NCBI GenBank assembly: GCA_019749945.1
Contig: JAIEPF010000014.1
Span: forward strand, 53,041 to 117,040
DNA from: Burkholderiales bacterium
GTDB lineage: Bacteria; Pseudomonadota; Gammaproteobacteria; Burkholderiales; SG8-41
Reading direction: 5' to 3'
Length of the DNA stretch: 64,000 bases
A model generated the notes under the pieces. That model made no database searches and had not been told where the DNA came from. It worked only from the letters and a program-made list of their open reading frames with translations. This document shows positions 30,784 through 40,954 of the stretch, one piece after another; position 1 is the first letter of the stretch; every line of letters starts with the position of its first letter. The position numbers and the translations under genes are program-made.

Positions 30784-32847
30784 TCAATCTCTCACGGCTG
30801 CGGCCAGTGCAGCCTTGTGGCGTTCGAATTCGCGTTCATTTTCCAGCGTGTGGCGGTTGGTGGCCATTGCCAGCAGCATCTTGCCCTGCGCCGGTTTGAC
30901 CAGCAACCAGATCCGCCGTTCGCGGATATAAAGCATCGCAAAAATGCCCAGCACCAGCAGCAGGGAACCGCCGTAAACGATGTTTTTGCCGGGTGAACGC
31001 GTCAATTGCAGGCCGGAAGCCTTGATTTCCTCGTACTGGACCAGCTGCAGGTAGACCGGCGCGCCGTAGGCGAAACTGTCGCTGACCGAGGTCAGACTGT
31101 CACGGACGAAGCGCAGGGTCTGCGGTTCGAACGGTGCCGGCGGCTGTTTGGCGCGTTCCCGCGCCAGCTGCAGCGCTTCCAGCGCCGCCCCTTCCAGCAC
31201 TTTGACATAGACATCGGCGGCTTTTTCCTGCTCGGCCTGCGGAATGCCTTTTTCGATGAACTGCCCGACCGATTCAAAACCGCGCAGGGCGAACAATTGC
31301 AGCACTTTCTCCGCGCTTTCCGCCAGGCGCTCGCGCATGGCCACCGATACCGTGGAACCGCTCACGGCGTTGCGCGCAAAACGGCGGCCGATTTCGGCGC
31401 GCGATTTTTCATCGAGCAGCAGCGCACGCAGCTGCATGTGGCCGTCGATGCGGCCGTCGGCATCCAGCGGCAGGCGCAGGAAGCGGAAACCTTCGTTGGG
31501 ATTCGAGCGCACGCCGGTCATCAGGTACCAGGCGCCGTCGAGCTGCAGCGGCAGCATGTAATTGCTGAACTCCCGGGCCTGCCCCTGGGCATCGCGCAGC
31601 CGGTACTGGAAACTCGGTCCGACGTTGCGCAGATCCTTTTTGGAGTTGTCGGCGGCGCCGGAGCCGAGCTGGTCCAGCACTTTTTTCGACACGCTGGCAA
31701 CCTCGACGCGCGAAGTCGTCGTGTTGGAAGTGAGATCTTCTATGTTGAACGGGCGAAAATCCGACAGCTCTACACGGATTTCGGTGTCGCCGCTGGTGAT
31801 GCGCGTGGATTGATTCACCGCGCCGGCGACATCGAAGGGCGCGACCCGCGGTGACAGCAGCGGCCAGCCCTTCAATTGCATGCGCGTGCCGCCGTCGGCA
31901 AAACTTGCCTGGTAAATGGCGACGCCGCGGTGGATGAACGGATAGTTGACGCGGATGGTGCGCTCGAAACGTTCGCCGGTCTCGTTGTCGGTGACCACGA
32001 TGTCGCTGGCGAAATCACGCGGCTGCCCGGTCGAATAATGGTCGATATGGAATTTTTTCAGCGCCACCGTGAACGGCAGATCCTGCACCAGATAGCCGTC
32101 GGCAACGTTCTGGAACACGACGCTGGCACTGGTGCCTTCGGGAATGTTGACGTTGCCGCGGAACGACAGATTGGCCGGCGACAGCCGGCTCTGCGGCGGC
32201 ACCTGGCTTTGCGGGATGTCGCGGGTCTCGATGACTTTCTGCCCGGTCAGTTGCAGCACTTTCAAGGGGATATTGCCGTCGAGCAGACCGCCGAAGCAGA
32301 TCACCACGATGCCGCAGTGGGTCAGCAGGTAACCGGTGCGGTGATAACTGCCCGCCTTGGCGGCAACCAGCGTGTCGGCGCCGCCTTCGCCGCGCGGCAC
32401 AGAACGAAAACGGAAACCGCTGGCGGTGAGGTACTGCGTTGCGCGATCAAGCGCCGCCGCGGCCGGCACAGCGAGTTCAAACTCCGCGCGGCTCTGGATG
32501 TGCTGCAGCGAACGCTCGGTCGCCTGTTCGCGGAAATTGCGCATCTCGCGCAGCATGCCCGGGCCATTGCGGTAAATGCACAGGCTGGTCGACAGCACCA
32601 GAAAGCTGAGAATTGCGAGAAACCATGCGGCGTGATAAACGTCGTACAAACCCAGCGCTTCGAACACCGGAAACCAGAACTGGCCGAATTGCGAAATGTA
32701 ATTGGGGTAGGGCTCGGCCTGCTTCAGTACCGTGCCGACCACGGATGCAATCGCCAGCACGGTCAGCAGACTGACGGCAAAACGCATCGACGACAGCAGG
32801 TCGTAGGCGGCGCGGCTTCGGGTGTGCTGGGCCATAGCTTCGGTCAA
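30784..32847 (-). CDS. resB: Cytochrome c biogenesis protein ResB (Ccs1)
   Basis: 687 residues. The N terminus has three transmembrane segments: LLSSMRFAVSLLTVLAIASV, AAWFLAILSFLVLSTSLCIY and YLLTHCGIVVICFGGLLDG. A large periplasmic domain follows, then a final transmembrane segment (YGGSLLLVLGIFAMLYI) and a cytosolic tail. The opening SSMRFAVSLLTVLAIASVVG is typical of the ResB family. It partners CcsB for haem delivery to cytochrome c. A terminator separates it from the upstream cytochrome c4 gene, so it probably has its own promoter. Confidence 0.93.
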   Translation of the reverse strand: MTEAMAQHTRSRAAYDLLSSMRFAVSLLTVLAIASVVGTVLKQAEPYPNYISQFGQFWFPVFEALGLYDVYHAAWFLAILSFLVLSTSLCIYRNGPGMLREMRNFREQATERSLQHIQSRAEFELAVPAAAALDRATQYLTASGFRFRSVPRGEGGADTLVAAKAGSYHRTGYLLTHCGIVVICFGGLLDGNIPLKVLQLTGQKVIETRDIPQSQVPPQSRLSPANLSFRGNVNIPEGTSASVVFQNVADGYLVQDLPFTVALKKFHIDHYSTGQPRDFASDIVVTDNETGERFERTIRVNYPFIHRGVAIYQASFADGGTRMQLKGWPLLSPRVAPFDVAGAVNQSTRITSGDTEIRVELSDFRPFNIEDLTSNTTTSRVEVASVSKKVLDQLGSGAADNSKKDLRNVGPSFQYRLRDAQGQAREFSNYMLPLQLDGAWYLMTGVRSNPNEGFRFLRLPLDADGRIDGHMQLRALLLDEKSRAEIGRRFARNAVSGSTVSVAMRERLAESAEKVLQLFALRGFESVGQFIEKGIPQAEQEKAADVYVKVLEGAALEALQLARERAKQPPAPFEPQTLRFVRDSLTSVSDSFAYGAPVYLQLVQYEEIKASGLQLTRSPGKNIVYGGSLLLVLGIFAMLYIRERRIWLLVKPAQGKMLLAMATNRHTLENEREFERHKAALAAAVRD

Positions 32848-32864
32848 TCAACAAAAAAACAGAC

Positions 32865-32891
32865 AAAAAAGGGAGACTGCAGCAGTCTCCC
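32865..32891 (-). terminator. Rho-independent terminator after the cytochrome c4 gene
   Basis: A 10-bp perfect stem (GGGAGACTGC / GCAGTCTCCC, 32871-32891) with a one-base centre is followed on the minus strand by six T, then a second T-rich run. It lies 29 bases past the cytochrome stop codon. Confidence 0.88.
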
Positions 32892-32919
32892 TTTTAAAAC
32901 CGTAACAAGGATGCAAATA

Positions 32920-33582
32920 TCAGCGCAGGCCCGCGATGTACTCGGACACCGCGGCAATTTCCTGGTCGCTCATTTTTGCCGCAACGCCGCGCATCATCTG
33001 CGCGGCATCATTGGCGCGTTGTCCGGTGCGGAAGGTCTTCAACTGCGATGACGTGTAGTCGGCATGCTGGCCGGCGAGTCGCGGAAATTGTGCCGGCATG
33101 CCGGCGCCGTTGGGCGAGTGGCAGGAAGCGCAGGCCGGAACACCCTTGGCAGCAACGCCGCCGCGATAAATGGCTTCGCCCTGCTTGACCAGTTTCGCGT
33201 CACGCGCTACACCCGGCTTGGCTTTTTGCGCCGCAAAATACGCTGCGAGGTTTTTCATGTCGTCTTCGGACAGGTTGGCCACCATGCCGGCCATCACGCC
33301 ATTGTTGCGTTCCGCCGGCTTGCCGCCCTGCGGTTTGAAATTCATCAATTGCTTGTAGGTGTATTCCGGATGCTGGCCGGCGAGGCTGGGATTCACGGTA
33401 ATTGCGCTGTTGCCATCAGCCGCATGGCAGGCCGCGCAGACCTGGGTGACGATCTGCTGGGCTTTGGCCGGATCGCCCTTGATCACGCCCTGGGCCAGCA
33501 CGTTGTGCGCCGCCAGCGCTCCCACCACAACGGCCAGCAGCCGCCAGGTTTTCAGGTCGCGGCTCGGATGGCGGTGTTCCAT
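32920..33582 (-). CDS. Di-haem cytochrome c4
   Basis: 220 residues, signal peptide ending near HNVLAQ, and two cytochrome c domains. The haem sites are CAACH (residues 49-53) and CASCH. Each domain carries the repeated PSLAGQHPEYTYKQL / PRLAGQHADYTSSQL signature, and probable distal methionines lie in NNGVMAGMVANLS and AQMMRGVAAKMS. Cytochrome c4 carries electrons to terminal oxidases in the periplasm. Start at 33582 has GGAGTA upstream; the open frame continues 33 codons further without support. Divergent from engB. Confidence 0.94.
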   Translation of the reverse strand: MEHRHPSRDLKTWRLLAVVVGALAAHNVLAQGVIKGDPAKAQQIVTQVCAACHAADGNSAITVNPSLAGQHPEYTYKQLMNFKPQGGKPAERNNGVMAGMVANLSEDDMKNLAAYFAAQKAKPGVARDAKLVKQGEAIYRGGVAAKGVPACASCHSPNGAGMPAQFPRLAGQHADYTSSQLKTFRTGQRANDAAQMMRGVAAKMSDQEIAAVSEYIAGLR

Positions 33583-33683
33583 GCATACTCCTTGATCATG
33601 CGGTCGTAAAAAAGGCTTGTATTCTATAACATTCCGCCCGGCGCAATCCCTCTCATCCCGCTGCGCAGCAAGGATCATCAACC

Positions 33684-34277
33684 GTGTCCCTGTTTTCCCA
33701 ACTCGAATTTCGCTACGCCGTGCACCAGCTCACCGACATGCCGCCGGATCAGGGCGCCGAGGTCGCTTTCGCCGGCCGCTCCAACGCCGGTAAATCCACG
33801 GCGATCAATGCACTGGCCAATCGCCGCAAGCTGGCGTTTGTCAGCAAAACACCGGGGCGCACCCAGGCCATCAACTTTTTCGACATGGGTAATCAATGCT
33901 CACTGGTCGATCTGCCGGGTTACGGTTATGCCAAGGTGCCGCGCCAAGAACAGGAACGCTGGGGTGAGTTAATTGGCACTTACATCTCAAATCGTAACTC
34001 ATTGATTTTATTAATAATAATTGTTGATATCCGGCGTGGATTAACTCCCCTCGACTGGCAGATGCTGGACTGGCTGGCGCCCACCAACAAGGCCGTGCAT
34101 GTACTCTTGACCAAGGCTGACAAACTGAACCGGCAGCAGGCTGACGTGATGCTGAAGCAGACCACCGCTGAACTCGCGCGCCATCCGGGTACAGCCACGG
34201 CGCAGATTTTTTCCGGTACCAGCAAGACGGGGATCAAGCAGGCGCAGTCCGTGATTGCACGCTGGCTGAAACAATAA
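33684..34277 (+). CDS. engB: Ribosome biogenesis GTP-binding protein EngB (YihA/YsxC)
   Basis: 197 residues, essential small GTPase of the TrmE-Era-EngA family needed for 50S assembly. G1 is GRSNAGKSTAI, the G2-region threonine is in KTPGRTQAINFF, G3 is DLPGYGYAK and G4 is LTKADK. GTG start at 33684, following AAGGA. One unusually AT-rich stretch (about 33980-34030, encoding NSLILLIIIVD) includes a minus-strand copy of the 18-bp motif where relatives usually have GC-rich codons. Confidence 0.96.
   Translation: MSLFSQLEFRYAVHQLTDMPPDQGAEVAFAGRSNAGKSTAINALANRRKLAFVSKTPGRTQAINFFDMGNQCSLVDLPGYGYAKVPRQEQERWGELIGTYISNRNSLILLIIIVDIRRGLTPLDWQMLDWLAPTNKAVHVLLTKADKLNRQQADVMLKQTTAELARHPGTATAQIFSGTSKTGIKQAQSVIARWLKQ
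33995..34012 (-). repeat. 18-bp motif AATAAAAWCAANNNNTTA, copy 5 (exact, minus strand)
   Basis: Minus strand AATAAAATCAATGAGTTA, inside the engB coding sequence in an AT-rich island. Matches the IHF consensus core. Confidence 0.7.
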
Positions 34278-34280
34278 AAA

Positions 34281-34362
34281 GCCCCCGGTTAAGGGGAGTA
34301 AACCGGGGGCGAAGAGCCTTAAATTAGGTTTAAGGCACCCGCTCAGGGAGGGAAGCGGGAGA
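34281..34362. ncRNA. Three-hairpin RNA element between engB and hemB; possible minus-strand sRNA or engB 3' UTR element
   Basis: Three perfect hairpins follow one another. GCCCCCGGTT/AACCGGGGGC (34281-34310, 10-base loop) comes first. GCCTTAAA/TTTAAGGC with a five-base loop (about 34317-34336) is second. CCCGCT/AGCGGG (about 34338-34359) is third. On the minus strand the first is directly followed by TTTTT, a good intrinsic terminator. The first and third loops then expose ACTCCCC and TCCCTCCC, which resemble anti-Shine-Dalgarno loops of known sRNAs. On the plus strand the same loops show GGGGA and AGGGA, reminiscent of CsrA sites. Which strand is expressed cannot be decided from sequence. 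Confidence 0.45.
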
Positions 34363-34390
34363 CAACCGAAGTCATCTGCAATATCAGACG

Positions 34391-34398
34391 ACTATAAT
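34391..34398. promoter_or_regulatory. Overlapping -10 elements: TATAAT toward hemB and TATAGT in the opposite direction
   Basis: TATAAT at 34393-34398 points to hemB, whose ATG is 64 bases downstream. The complementary strand reads TATAGT (34396-34391), which would start a transcript through the hairpin element toward 34281. Neither has a convincing -35 box, so activator dependence or a false match is possible. Confidence 0.4.
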
Positions 34399-34407
34399 CC
34401 GGATTAG

Positions 34408-35472
<1,065 letters not shown>

Positions 35473-35496
35473 GCGCGGCAGGCATTAAAAACGACT

Positions 35497-36093
35497 CTAA
35501 GCAAGCAATGCTGCAACCGCCGGCAACCTGGCGCGTTCGATCACCCGGCCTTCTGCGGTAGCGCGCACCGGGGCGCGCAGGTCGCGGCTGTCGAACACGG
35601 TCAGTTCGATGTCGCTGCCTTCCACATTGATATTGAATACCGGCAGCACCCGCTGTTCATGGCCGGCATAGAGGCGGCTCTGTGTGGTCTTGTACGGCAT
35701 CTTGCGGTCGATCAGGAACAGTTCAACGGCTTTCGGATTGTCGGTAAACAGCTGCAGATGAATGACGGCGTACGGGCCGGCGATGCCGGACAGCACCGAT
35801 CCCGTCAGATGCGGATCGAAAACAGCCAGTTCGCGCATCGCGCGTACTGCCTGTTCGCGCAACGCACGGATGCGCTGATCCTGGTCATCGCTGCGGTAAA
35901 TATCCTGGTATTGGCGCAGCGCGACATCGATTTCATCATTGTTGGGCAGCCGGCTTGAATCGGGAATGCCCAGCTGTTTTGCCGCCTTGCGTTTGGCCAG
36001 ACCGTAATCTTCGATGCCGTCCTGCGCCATCAGCCGTGCAGCATGCACGGCGATCGCGCTGCGTGTGTCATCGCGGCCCCGTTCTCTGGCCAT
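35497..36093 (-). CDS. Conserved betaproteobacterial protein of unknown function
   Basis: 198 residues, cytosolic. The N-terminal part is helical (IAVHAARLMAQDGIEDYGLAKRKAAKQLGIPD). A middle helix with NNDEIDVALRQYQDIYR leads to a C-terminal alpha/beta part: DPHLTGSVLSGIAGPYAVIH, LQLFTDNPKAVELFLIDR, VFNINVEGSDIELTVFD and EGRVIERA. The second part faintly recalls nucleotidyltransferase folds (GS, then acidic strands), but this is only an impression. From memory, homologues occur widely in betaproteobacteria. It lies nine bases upstream of ponA on the opposite-facing end, in the same direction. Confidence 0.75.
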   Translation of the reverse strand: MARERGRDDTRSAIAVHAARLMAQDGIEDYGLAKRKAAKQLGIPDSSRLPNNDEIDVALRQYQDIYRSDDQDQRIRALREQAVRAMRELAVFDPHLTGSVLSGIAGPYAVIHLQLFTDNPKAVELFLIDRKMPYKTTQSRLYAGHEQRVLPVFNINVEGSDIELTVFDSRDLRAPVRATAEGRVIERARLPAVAALLA

Positions 36094-36102
36094 TTCATTT
36101 CC

Positions 36103-38412
36103 CTAAAACAGCTGGTTTTTGGCTTCGTCCGGAAGTTTCTCCGTGCCCGGGGCTTCAGCTGCGTGGTCGGGCGCGGGAAATTCCTGATAAAAATATTCAC
36201 TGATGCCGCCACTGCTGGTGCGGACCCCGGTTTCCGGATCAATCTGCATCACCATGATCCCGGACGGCGGATTGAAAGGTTCTTCAGGCACATTTTTCAG
36301 CGCCACGGCCATGTAATCAATCCAGATCGGCAACGCCGCAGCCCCGCCGGTTTCGTTGCGCCCCAGCGTTTTCGGCTGGTCAAAACCCAGCCATGCCACC
36401 GCCACCAGCGTAGGCTGGAAACCGCCGAACCAGGCATCGACAAACTCGTTGGTCGTCCCGGTTTTGCCGGCGAGGTCATTGCGCTTCAAGCGCATGGCGC
36501 GTGTCGCGGTGCCGCTGCGCACCACGTCGCGCATCAGGCTGGTCATGATGAACGCGTTGCGCGCATCGATGACGCGCTCCGCGGATTCCCCCGCAACCTG
36601 CGGCTGGTTGACCATCAGCTTGTTGCCCTTGTCATCCTCCACGCGCTCGATGAAATAGGGCGCGACACGATAACCGCCATTGGCAAAAACCGAATAGGCG
36701 CCGAGCATCTGCATCGGCGTGACGTTGCCGGCGCCCAGCGCCATCGTCAGATAGGGCGGATGCAGCTTGGGATCAAAACCGAAGCGCGCAATGTAATCCT
36801 GCGCGTATTGCGGGCTGATCGCCTGCAGTATGCGTACCGACACCAGGTTTTTGGATTTCGCCAGGGCGGTGCGCAAACGCATCGGGCCGTCGAATTTGCC
36901 GTCATAATTTTTCGGCTCCCAGGGTTGGGAGCCGGTTTGCGCCGCGGTAAAAGTCAGCGGCGCATCATTGATGACGGTGGCCGCGGTAAATCCTTTTTCC
37001 AGCGCGGCGGAATATACGAACGGTTTGAAACTTGAACCGGGCTGGCGCAATGCCTGGGTGACATGGTTGAACTGGTTGCGGTTGAAATCAAAACCGCCAA
37101 CCAGCGCCCGGATCGCGCCATTGCGCGGGTCCGCGGCGACAAATGCCGATTCAACCACTGGCAACTGGACAATCTGCCAGCGGTTTTTTTCGTCCTGTGA
37201 CAACCTGATGATTGCGCCGCGCCGGATGCGCTGGTTGGCGGGGGCGTTTTCGGCAAGCGAACGGGCGGCAAATTTCAATCCGTCTTCGGCAATGGTGATG
37301 CGTTCGCCACCGGCGCGATAAACACGAACCTGTTTCGGTGTTGCCTCCAGCACGATGGCCGCATGGAGTTCGTCGCTGTCGGGTACGTCCTGCAGCGCGT
37401 CTTCAAGGCGCTCATCGGTCAACTGCCCCGTCAGTTCGACATAAGCTTCGGGGCCGCGGTAACCATGCCGCCGGTCATACTCGAGCACACCCTTGCGCAA
37501 AGCCTGGTATGCCGCCCGCTGGTGTTCGACATTCAGCGTGGTATAGACCTTGAGTCCGCGGGTATAGATTTCCTCGCCATAACGCTCGAACATCTGGGCG
37601 CGCACCATTTCGGCAAAATAATCCGCGCGCACACCATATTCGTTCAAGGCCTGCCTGACCGGCGGCACTTCCTTGTCGGCGGCGGCAAGCTCCTGAGGCG
37701 TGATCATGCCCAGCTCGCGCATGCGTCTCAGCACATATTGCTGGCGCAGTTTTGCCCGGGCCGGATTGGTCACCGGGTTGAAGCGGGATGGCGCCTTCGG
37801 CAGCCCCGCCAACATTGCATGCTCGGCGATGGTCAGCCGCTCCAGCGGCTTGCCGTAATAGATCTGCGCCGCAGAAGCAAAACCGTAGGCGCGTTGTCCG
37901 AGGTAAATCTGGTTGATGTAAAGCTCAAGTATCTGCTGTTTGCTGAGGCTGGACTCGATTTTGAACGCCAGCAGCATTTCGTTGAATTTGCGGGTCAGCG
38001 TTTTTTCCTTGGACAGGAAAAAATTCCGCGCCACCTGCATGGTGATGGTCGAGGCACCCTGGCGCACGCCGCCGGAGGTGAAATTGGACAAGGCGGCACG
38101 GGCAACACCCAGATAGTCAACGCCACCATGCTGGAAAAAACGCTCGTCTTCGGCGGCGATGATGGCATTGACCAGGTTTTTCGGCACCTGCTCCAGCTTG
38201 ATGACGGCGCGGCGCTCTTCACCGAACTCGCCGATCAGCTGGCCGTCCACACTGTAGACTCTAAGGGGGATTTTTGGCCGGTAATCGGTCAGCGATTCCA
38301 GCGACGGCAGGGTCGGAACAACCATTACCGCGGCAAAGCCGATGACCAGACTACCTGCCGCAGCCAGCAAAAATACCAGTAATAGTGGGAAGGCCCACCA
38401 ACGAACAGACAT
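36103..38412 (-). CDS. mrcA: Penicillin-binding protein 1A (bifunctional transglycosylase/transpeptidase)
   Basis: 769 residues, inner-membrane anchored, polymerises and cross-links peptidoglycan. Order: N-terminal membrane helix (WAFPLLLVFLLAAAGSLVIG), glycosyltransferase 51 domain with EDERFFQHGGVDYLGVARA and GASTITMQVARNFFLS, an OB-like insert, and the transpeptidase domain. The transpeptidase motifs are GSSFKPF (SxxK), SKN (SxN) and GKTGTTN (KTG). Divergent from pilM with a 230-base shared upstream region, an arrangement conserved in many beta- and gammaproteobacteria (ponA/pilM). Confidence 0.96.
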   Translation of the reverse strand: MSVRWWAFPLLLVFLLAAAGSLVIGFAAVMVVPTLPSLESLTDYRPKIPLRVYSVDGQLIGEFGEERRAVIKLEQVPKNLVNAIIAAEDERFFQHGGVDYLGVARAALSNFTSGGVRQGASTITMQVARNFFLSKEKTLTRKFNEMLLAFKIESSLSKQQILELYINQIYLGQRAYGFASAAQIYYGKPLERLTIAEHAMLAGLPKAPSRFNPVTNPARAKLRQQYVLRRMRELGMITPQELAAADKEVPPVRQALNEYGVRADYFAEMVRAQMFERYGEEIYTRGLKVYTTLNVEHQRAAYQALRKGVLEYDRRHGYRGPEAYVELTGQLTDERLEDALQDVPDSDELHAAIVLEATPKQVRVYRAGGERITIAEDGLKFAARSLAENAPANQRIRRGAIIRLSQDEKNRWQIVQLPVVESAFVAADPRNGAIRALVGGFDFNRNQFNHVTQALRQPGSSFKPFVYSAALEKGFTAATVINDAPLTFTAAQTGSQPWEPKNYDGKFDGPMRLRTALAKSKNLVSVRILQAISPQYAQDYIARFGFDPKLHPPYLTMALGAGNVTPMQMLGAYSVFANGGYRVAPYFIERVEDDKGNKLMVNQPQVAGESAERVIDARNAFIMTSLMRDVVRSGTATRAMRLKRNDLAGKTGTTNEFVDAWFGGFQPTLVAVAWLGFDQPKTLGRNETGGAAALPIWIDYMAVALKNVPEEPFNPPSGIMVMQIDPETGVRTSSGGISEYFYQEFPAPDHAAEAPGTEKLPDEAKNQLF

Positions 38413-38642
38413 CTAGTGGAAAATTATTTTCGTGAAAAAAGTCAAATTAATCTGTGGGTTACGTGCCACACCTAATGCAAAATCTTATTGCTTGAATGCC
38501 AAAAATCCTGCACAGTAGCAACTATCGCGGGTGCATTATAGGCGGATCGAACCGCAAAGGGAACGCAGCAAAAAGTCTTTGCTTAATAAATGGTTGCTGC
38601 CATTGTCTAAAGTCGATTGTGGGGAGTTCGCGCTAAAAACTT

Positions 38643-39749
38643 ATGGCTAAAGGAAAATTCAGCCTTAACTTTGACGCCATCGAAGGCTTGTTCAAGCCCA
38701 AGATGCCGCCACTGATCGGCGCCGACATCAGTTCCTCGGCGGTGAAAATGGTCGAGATCGCGGCCGATGGCAAGGGCGTATACCGCCTTGAGCGTTACGC
38801 GATTGAGCCGCTGCCCACGGAATCCGTTGTTGAAGGCAACATCAACAACCTCGACGCCGTGATCGAAGCCGTCAAGCGCTGCCACAAACGGCTGGGCAGC
38901 AATTTCAAGAATCTCGCGCTCGCCCTGCCCAACGCGGCAGTCATCAGCAAGAAGGTGCTGGTGCCGGCCGGGCAGTCGGATGACGACCTCGGTCTTGAAG
39001 TCGAGCGGGCCGCCAACGAATACATCCCGTTTTCGATCGACGAGGTCAACCTCGATTACCAGGTTCTGGGACCCGCCCCGAACAGTCCCGAAGACGTTGA
39101 GGTGCTGATCGCCGCCTCGCGCAAGGACAAGATTGAAGATCGTGTTGCGGTCGCCGAAGGCGCCGGCCTGAAGGCGATCGTGATGGATGTCGATCTTTTC
39201 GCAGCCCAGTCCGCATTTGAACTGATCGAAGCTTCATTGCCGGAGCGCGGTCGCGACCTCAACATCGCGGTCGTCGACATTGGCGCCTCGACCATGAATG
39301 TCAACGTGATCCGCAACGACCAGTCGATCTACATGCGTGAACAGCCGTTTGGCGGCGTGCAGCTCACCCAGGAAATCCAGAACAAATTTGGTCTTTCCGC
39401 GGAAGAAGCTGAAGCAGCCAAACGCGCCGGCGGTCTTCCGGAGAACTATGAATCGGAAGTGCTGCTGCCCTTCATGGATACCCTTGGCCAGGAAGTCGCA
39501 CGCGCGATCCAGTTCTTTTTCTCCTCGACCCAGTTCAACAAGGTCGATTACATCGTGCTGTCCGGCGGCTGCGCCGCAATCCCGGGGATGGATGAAGCCG
39601 TTACCAAACGCACCCAGGTGGAAACCTCCGTCGCCAATCCTTTTTCCAGCATGGCCCTGTCCAGCCGTATCCGTGAAAAAACCCTCAAACAGGATGCGCC
39701 GTCGCTGATGGTCGCCTGCGGCCTTGCCATGAGGAGGTTTGATAAATGA
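38643..39749 (+). CDS. pilM: Type IV pilus assembly ATPase-like protein PilM
   Basis: 368 residues, cytoplasmic actin-like protein that binds the N-terminal tail of PilN and links the pilus motor to the inner-membrane alignment complex. Visible nucleotide-fold segments are LIGADISSSAVKMVEI (20-35), NIAVVDIGASTMNVNVI and IVLSGGCAAIPGMDEAV. Start of the pilMNOPQ operon; its stop overlaps pilN (ATGA). AAAGGA-like spacing before ATG is weak. Confidence 0.96.
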   Translation: MAKGKFSLNFDAIEGLFKPKMPPLIGADISSSAVKMVEIAADGKGVYRLERYAIEPLPTESVVEGNINNLDAVIEAVKRCHKRLGSNFKNLALALPNAAVISKKVLVPAGQSDDDLGLEVERAANEYIPFSIDEVNLDYQVLGPAPNSPEDVEVLIAASRKDKIEDRVAVAEGAGLKAIVMDVDLFAAQSAFELIEASLPERGRDLNIAVVDIGASTMNVNVIRNDQSIYMREQPFGGVQLTQEIQNKFGLSAEEAEAAKRAGGLPENYESEVLLPFMDTLGQEVARAIQFFFSSTQFNKVDYIVLSGGCAAIPGMDEAVTKRTQVETSVANPFSSMALSSRIREKTLKQDAPSLMVACGLAMRRFDK

Positions 39750-40327
39750 CGACGCGCATCAATCTCCTGCCGCATCGCGAGATGCGGCGCAAGCAGCAGC
39801 AAACCCAGTTTTTCATCATGCTGGGCGTGGTTCTTGTCGCCGGCGCCGCGATCTGGGGTGTTGTCCATACCTATCTGGACGGTCAGCTGACTAACCAGAA
39901 GGCCCGCAACAGTTATCTTGACGGCGAAATCGTCAAGCTCGACAAGGAAATCGCCGAGATCAACAAGCTTAAAGAGCAGACCGCGGCATTGCTCAAGCGC
40001 AAACAGGTGGTGGAAACCCTGCAAAGCAATCGCGCTGAAGTCGTGCATCTGCTGGATCAGCTGATCCGGCAGCTTCCGGACGGCATGTATCTGAAATCCA
40101 TCAAGCAAACCGGCACAAAGGTGGCGATCAGCGGTTATACCCAGTCACAGGCGCGCGTCTCAACGCTGATGCGCAACCTCGAGGGTTCGCAATACCTGCA
40201 AAACGCCAGTCTGGTCGAAATCAAGTCGGCGGTTGCCGGCGGCTCGCGCATCAACGAGTTCACGATGAACATCGATGTCGTGCGTGAAGTCGAGCCGGAT
40301 GCCAAAAAAGGCGGGAAGAAGGGCTAA
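39746..40327 (+). CDS. pilN: Type IV pilus assembly protein PilN
   Basis: 193 residues. The N terminus TTRINLLPHREMRR carries the INLLPxR motif that docks into PilM. It is followed by one membrane helix (FFIMLGVVLVAGAAIWGVVH), a periplasmic coiled coil (LDKEIAEINKLKEQTAALLK) and a ferredoxin-like domain (GMYLKSIKQTGTKVAISGYT). It forms the inner-membrane alignment complex with PilO. Overlaps pilM by four bases. Confidence 0.96.
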   Translation: MTTRINLLPHREMRRKQQQTQFFIMLGVVLVAGAAIWGVVHTYLDGQLTNQKARNSYLDGEIVKLDKEIAEINKLKEQTAALLKRKQVVETLQSNRAEVVHLLDQLIRQLPDGMYLKSIKQTGTKVAISGYTQSQARVSTLMRNLEGSQYLQNASLVEIKSAVAGGSRINEFTMNIDVVREVEPDAKKGGKKG

Positions 40328-40330
40328 ACC

Positions 40331-40954
40331 ATGACTTTGGACGAACTCAAAAGGCTGGATCCCAACAAAATCGGCAGTTGGCCGATTGTGCCCAAGCTCG
40401 GCGTTCTGCTGCTGCTGCTGCTGCTGCTGGTGTTCGCGAGCTACTGGTTTGACTGGCAGGACCAGATTGCCCAGATCGATGGCGCCAAGGCCAAGGAAGA
40501 ACAGTTGCGCACCACGTTCCTCAGCAAGAAAAAACAGGCGATTGATCTTCCGGCCTACCGCAAGCAGCTGGTGGACATCGAATCACAATTCGGCGCCTTG
40601 CTGAAGCAACTCCCGGGCAAGTCTGAAATGGATGCCCTGCTCACCGATATCAACCAGGCGGGCCTCGGCCGCGGCCTGCAGTTCGAACTGTTCCGCCCGG
40701 CGACCAGTGAAACGCCCAAGGACTTTTACGCTGAATTGCCGATCACCATACGGGTCACCGGCAACTATCACGACCTTGGCGCGTTTGCCAGCGACATCGG
40801 CCGCCTTTCCCGGATTGTCACGCTGAACGATATTTCCCTGGGTGCCGCCAAGGATGGCCTGACACTGGATGCGACCGCAAAGACCTTCCGTTATCTTGAT
40901 GAGGCGGAAATTGCGGCGCAGAAGAAAAAACCGGCTGCCGGAGCCAAAAAATGA
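40331..40954 (+). CDS. pilO: Type IV pilus assembly protein PilO
   Basis: 207 residues. Cytosolic start LDELKRLDPNKIGSWPIV, one very leucine-rich membrane helix (LGVLLLLLLLLVFASYWF), coiled coil, then a periplasmic ferredoxin-like domain (ELPITIRVTGNYHDLGAFAS, RIVTLNDISLGA). Pairs with PilN and binds PilP. Overlaps pilP by four bases. Confidence 0.96.
   Translation: MTLDELKRLDPNKIGSWPIVPKLGVLLLLLLLLVFASYWFDWQDQIAQIDGAKAKEEQLRTTFLSKKKQAIDLPAYRKQLVDIESQFGALLKQLPGKSEMDALLTDINQAGLGRGLQFELFRPATSETPKDFYAELPITIRVTGNYHDLGAFASDIGRLSRIVTLNDISLGAAKDGLTLDATAKTFRYLDEAEIAAQKKKPAAGAKK

Noticed and set aside
34281..34310. Hairpin after engB as an ordinary plus-strand terminator
   Set aside because: On the plus strand it is followed by GAAGAGCC, not by T residues; the T run lies on the minus strand only.
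36103..38382. Long plus-strand open frames opposite mrcA (up to 339 codons)
   Set aside because: The minus strand carries a complete PBP1A with all motifs; the opposite frames are by-products of GC-rich codon use.
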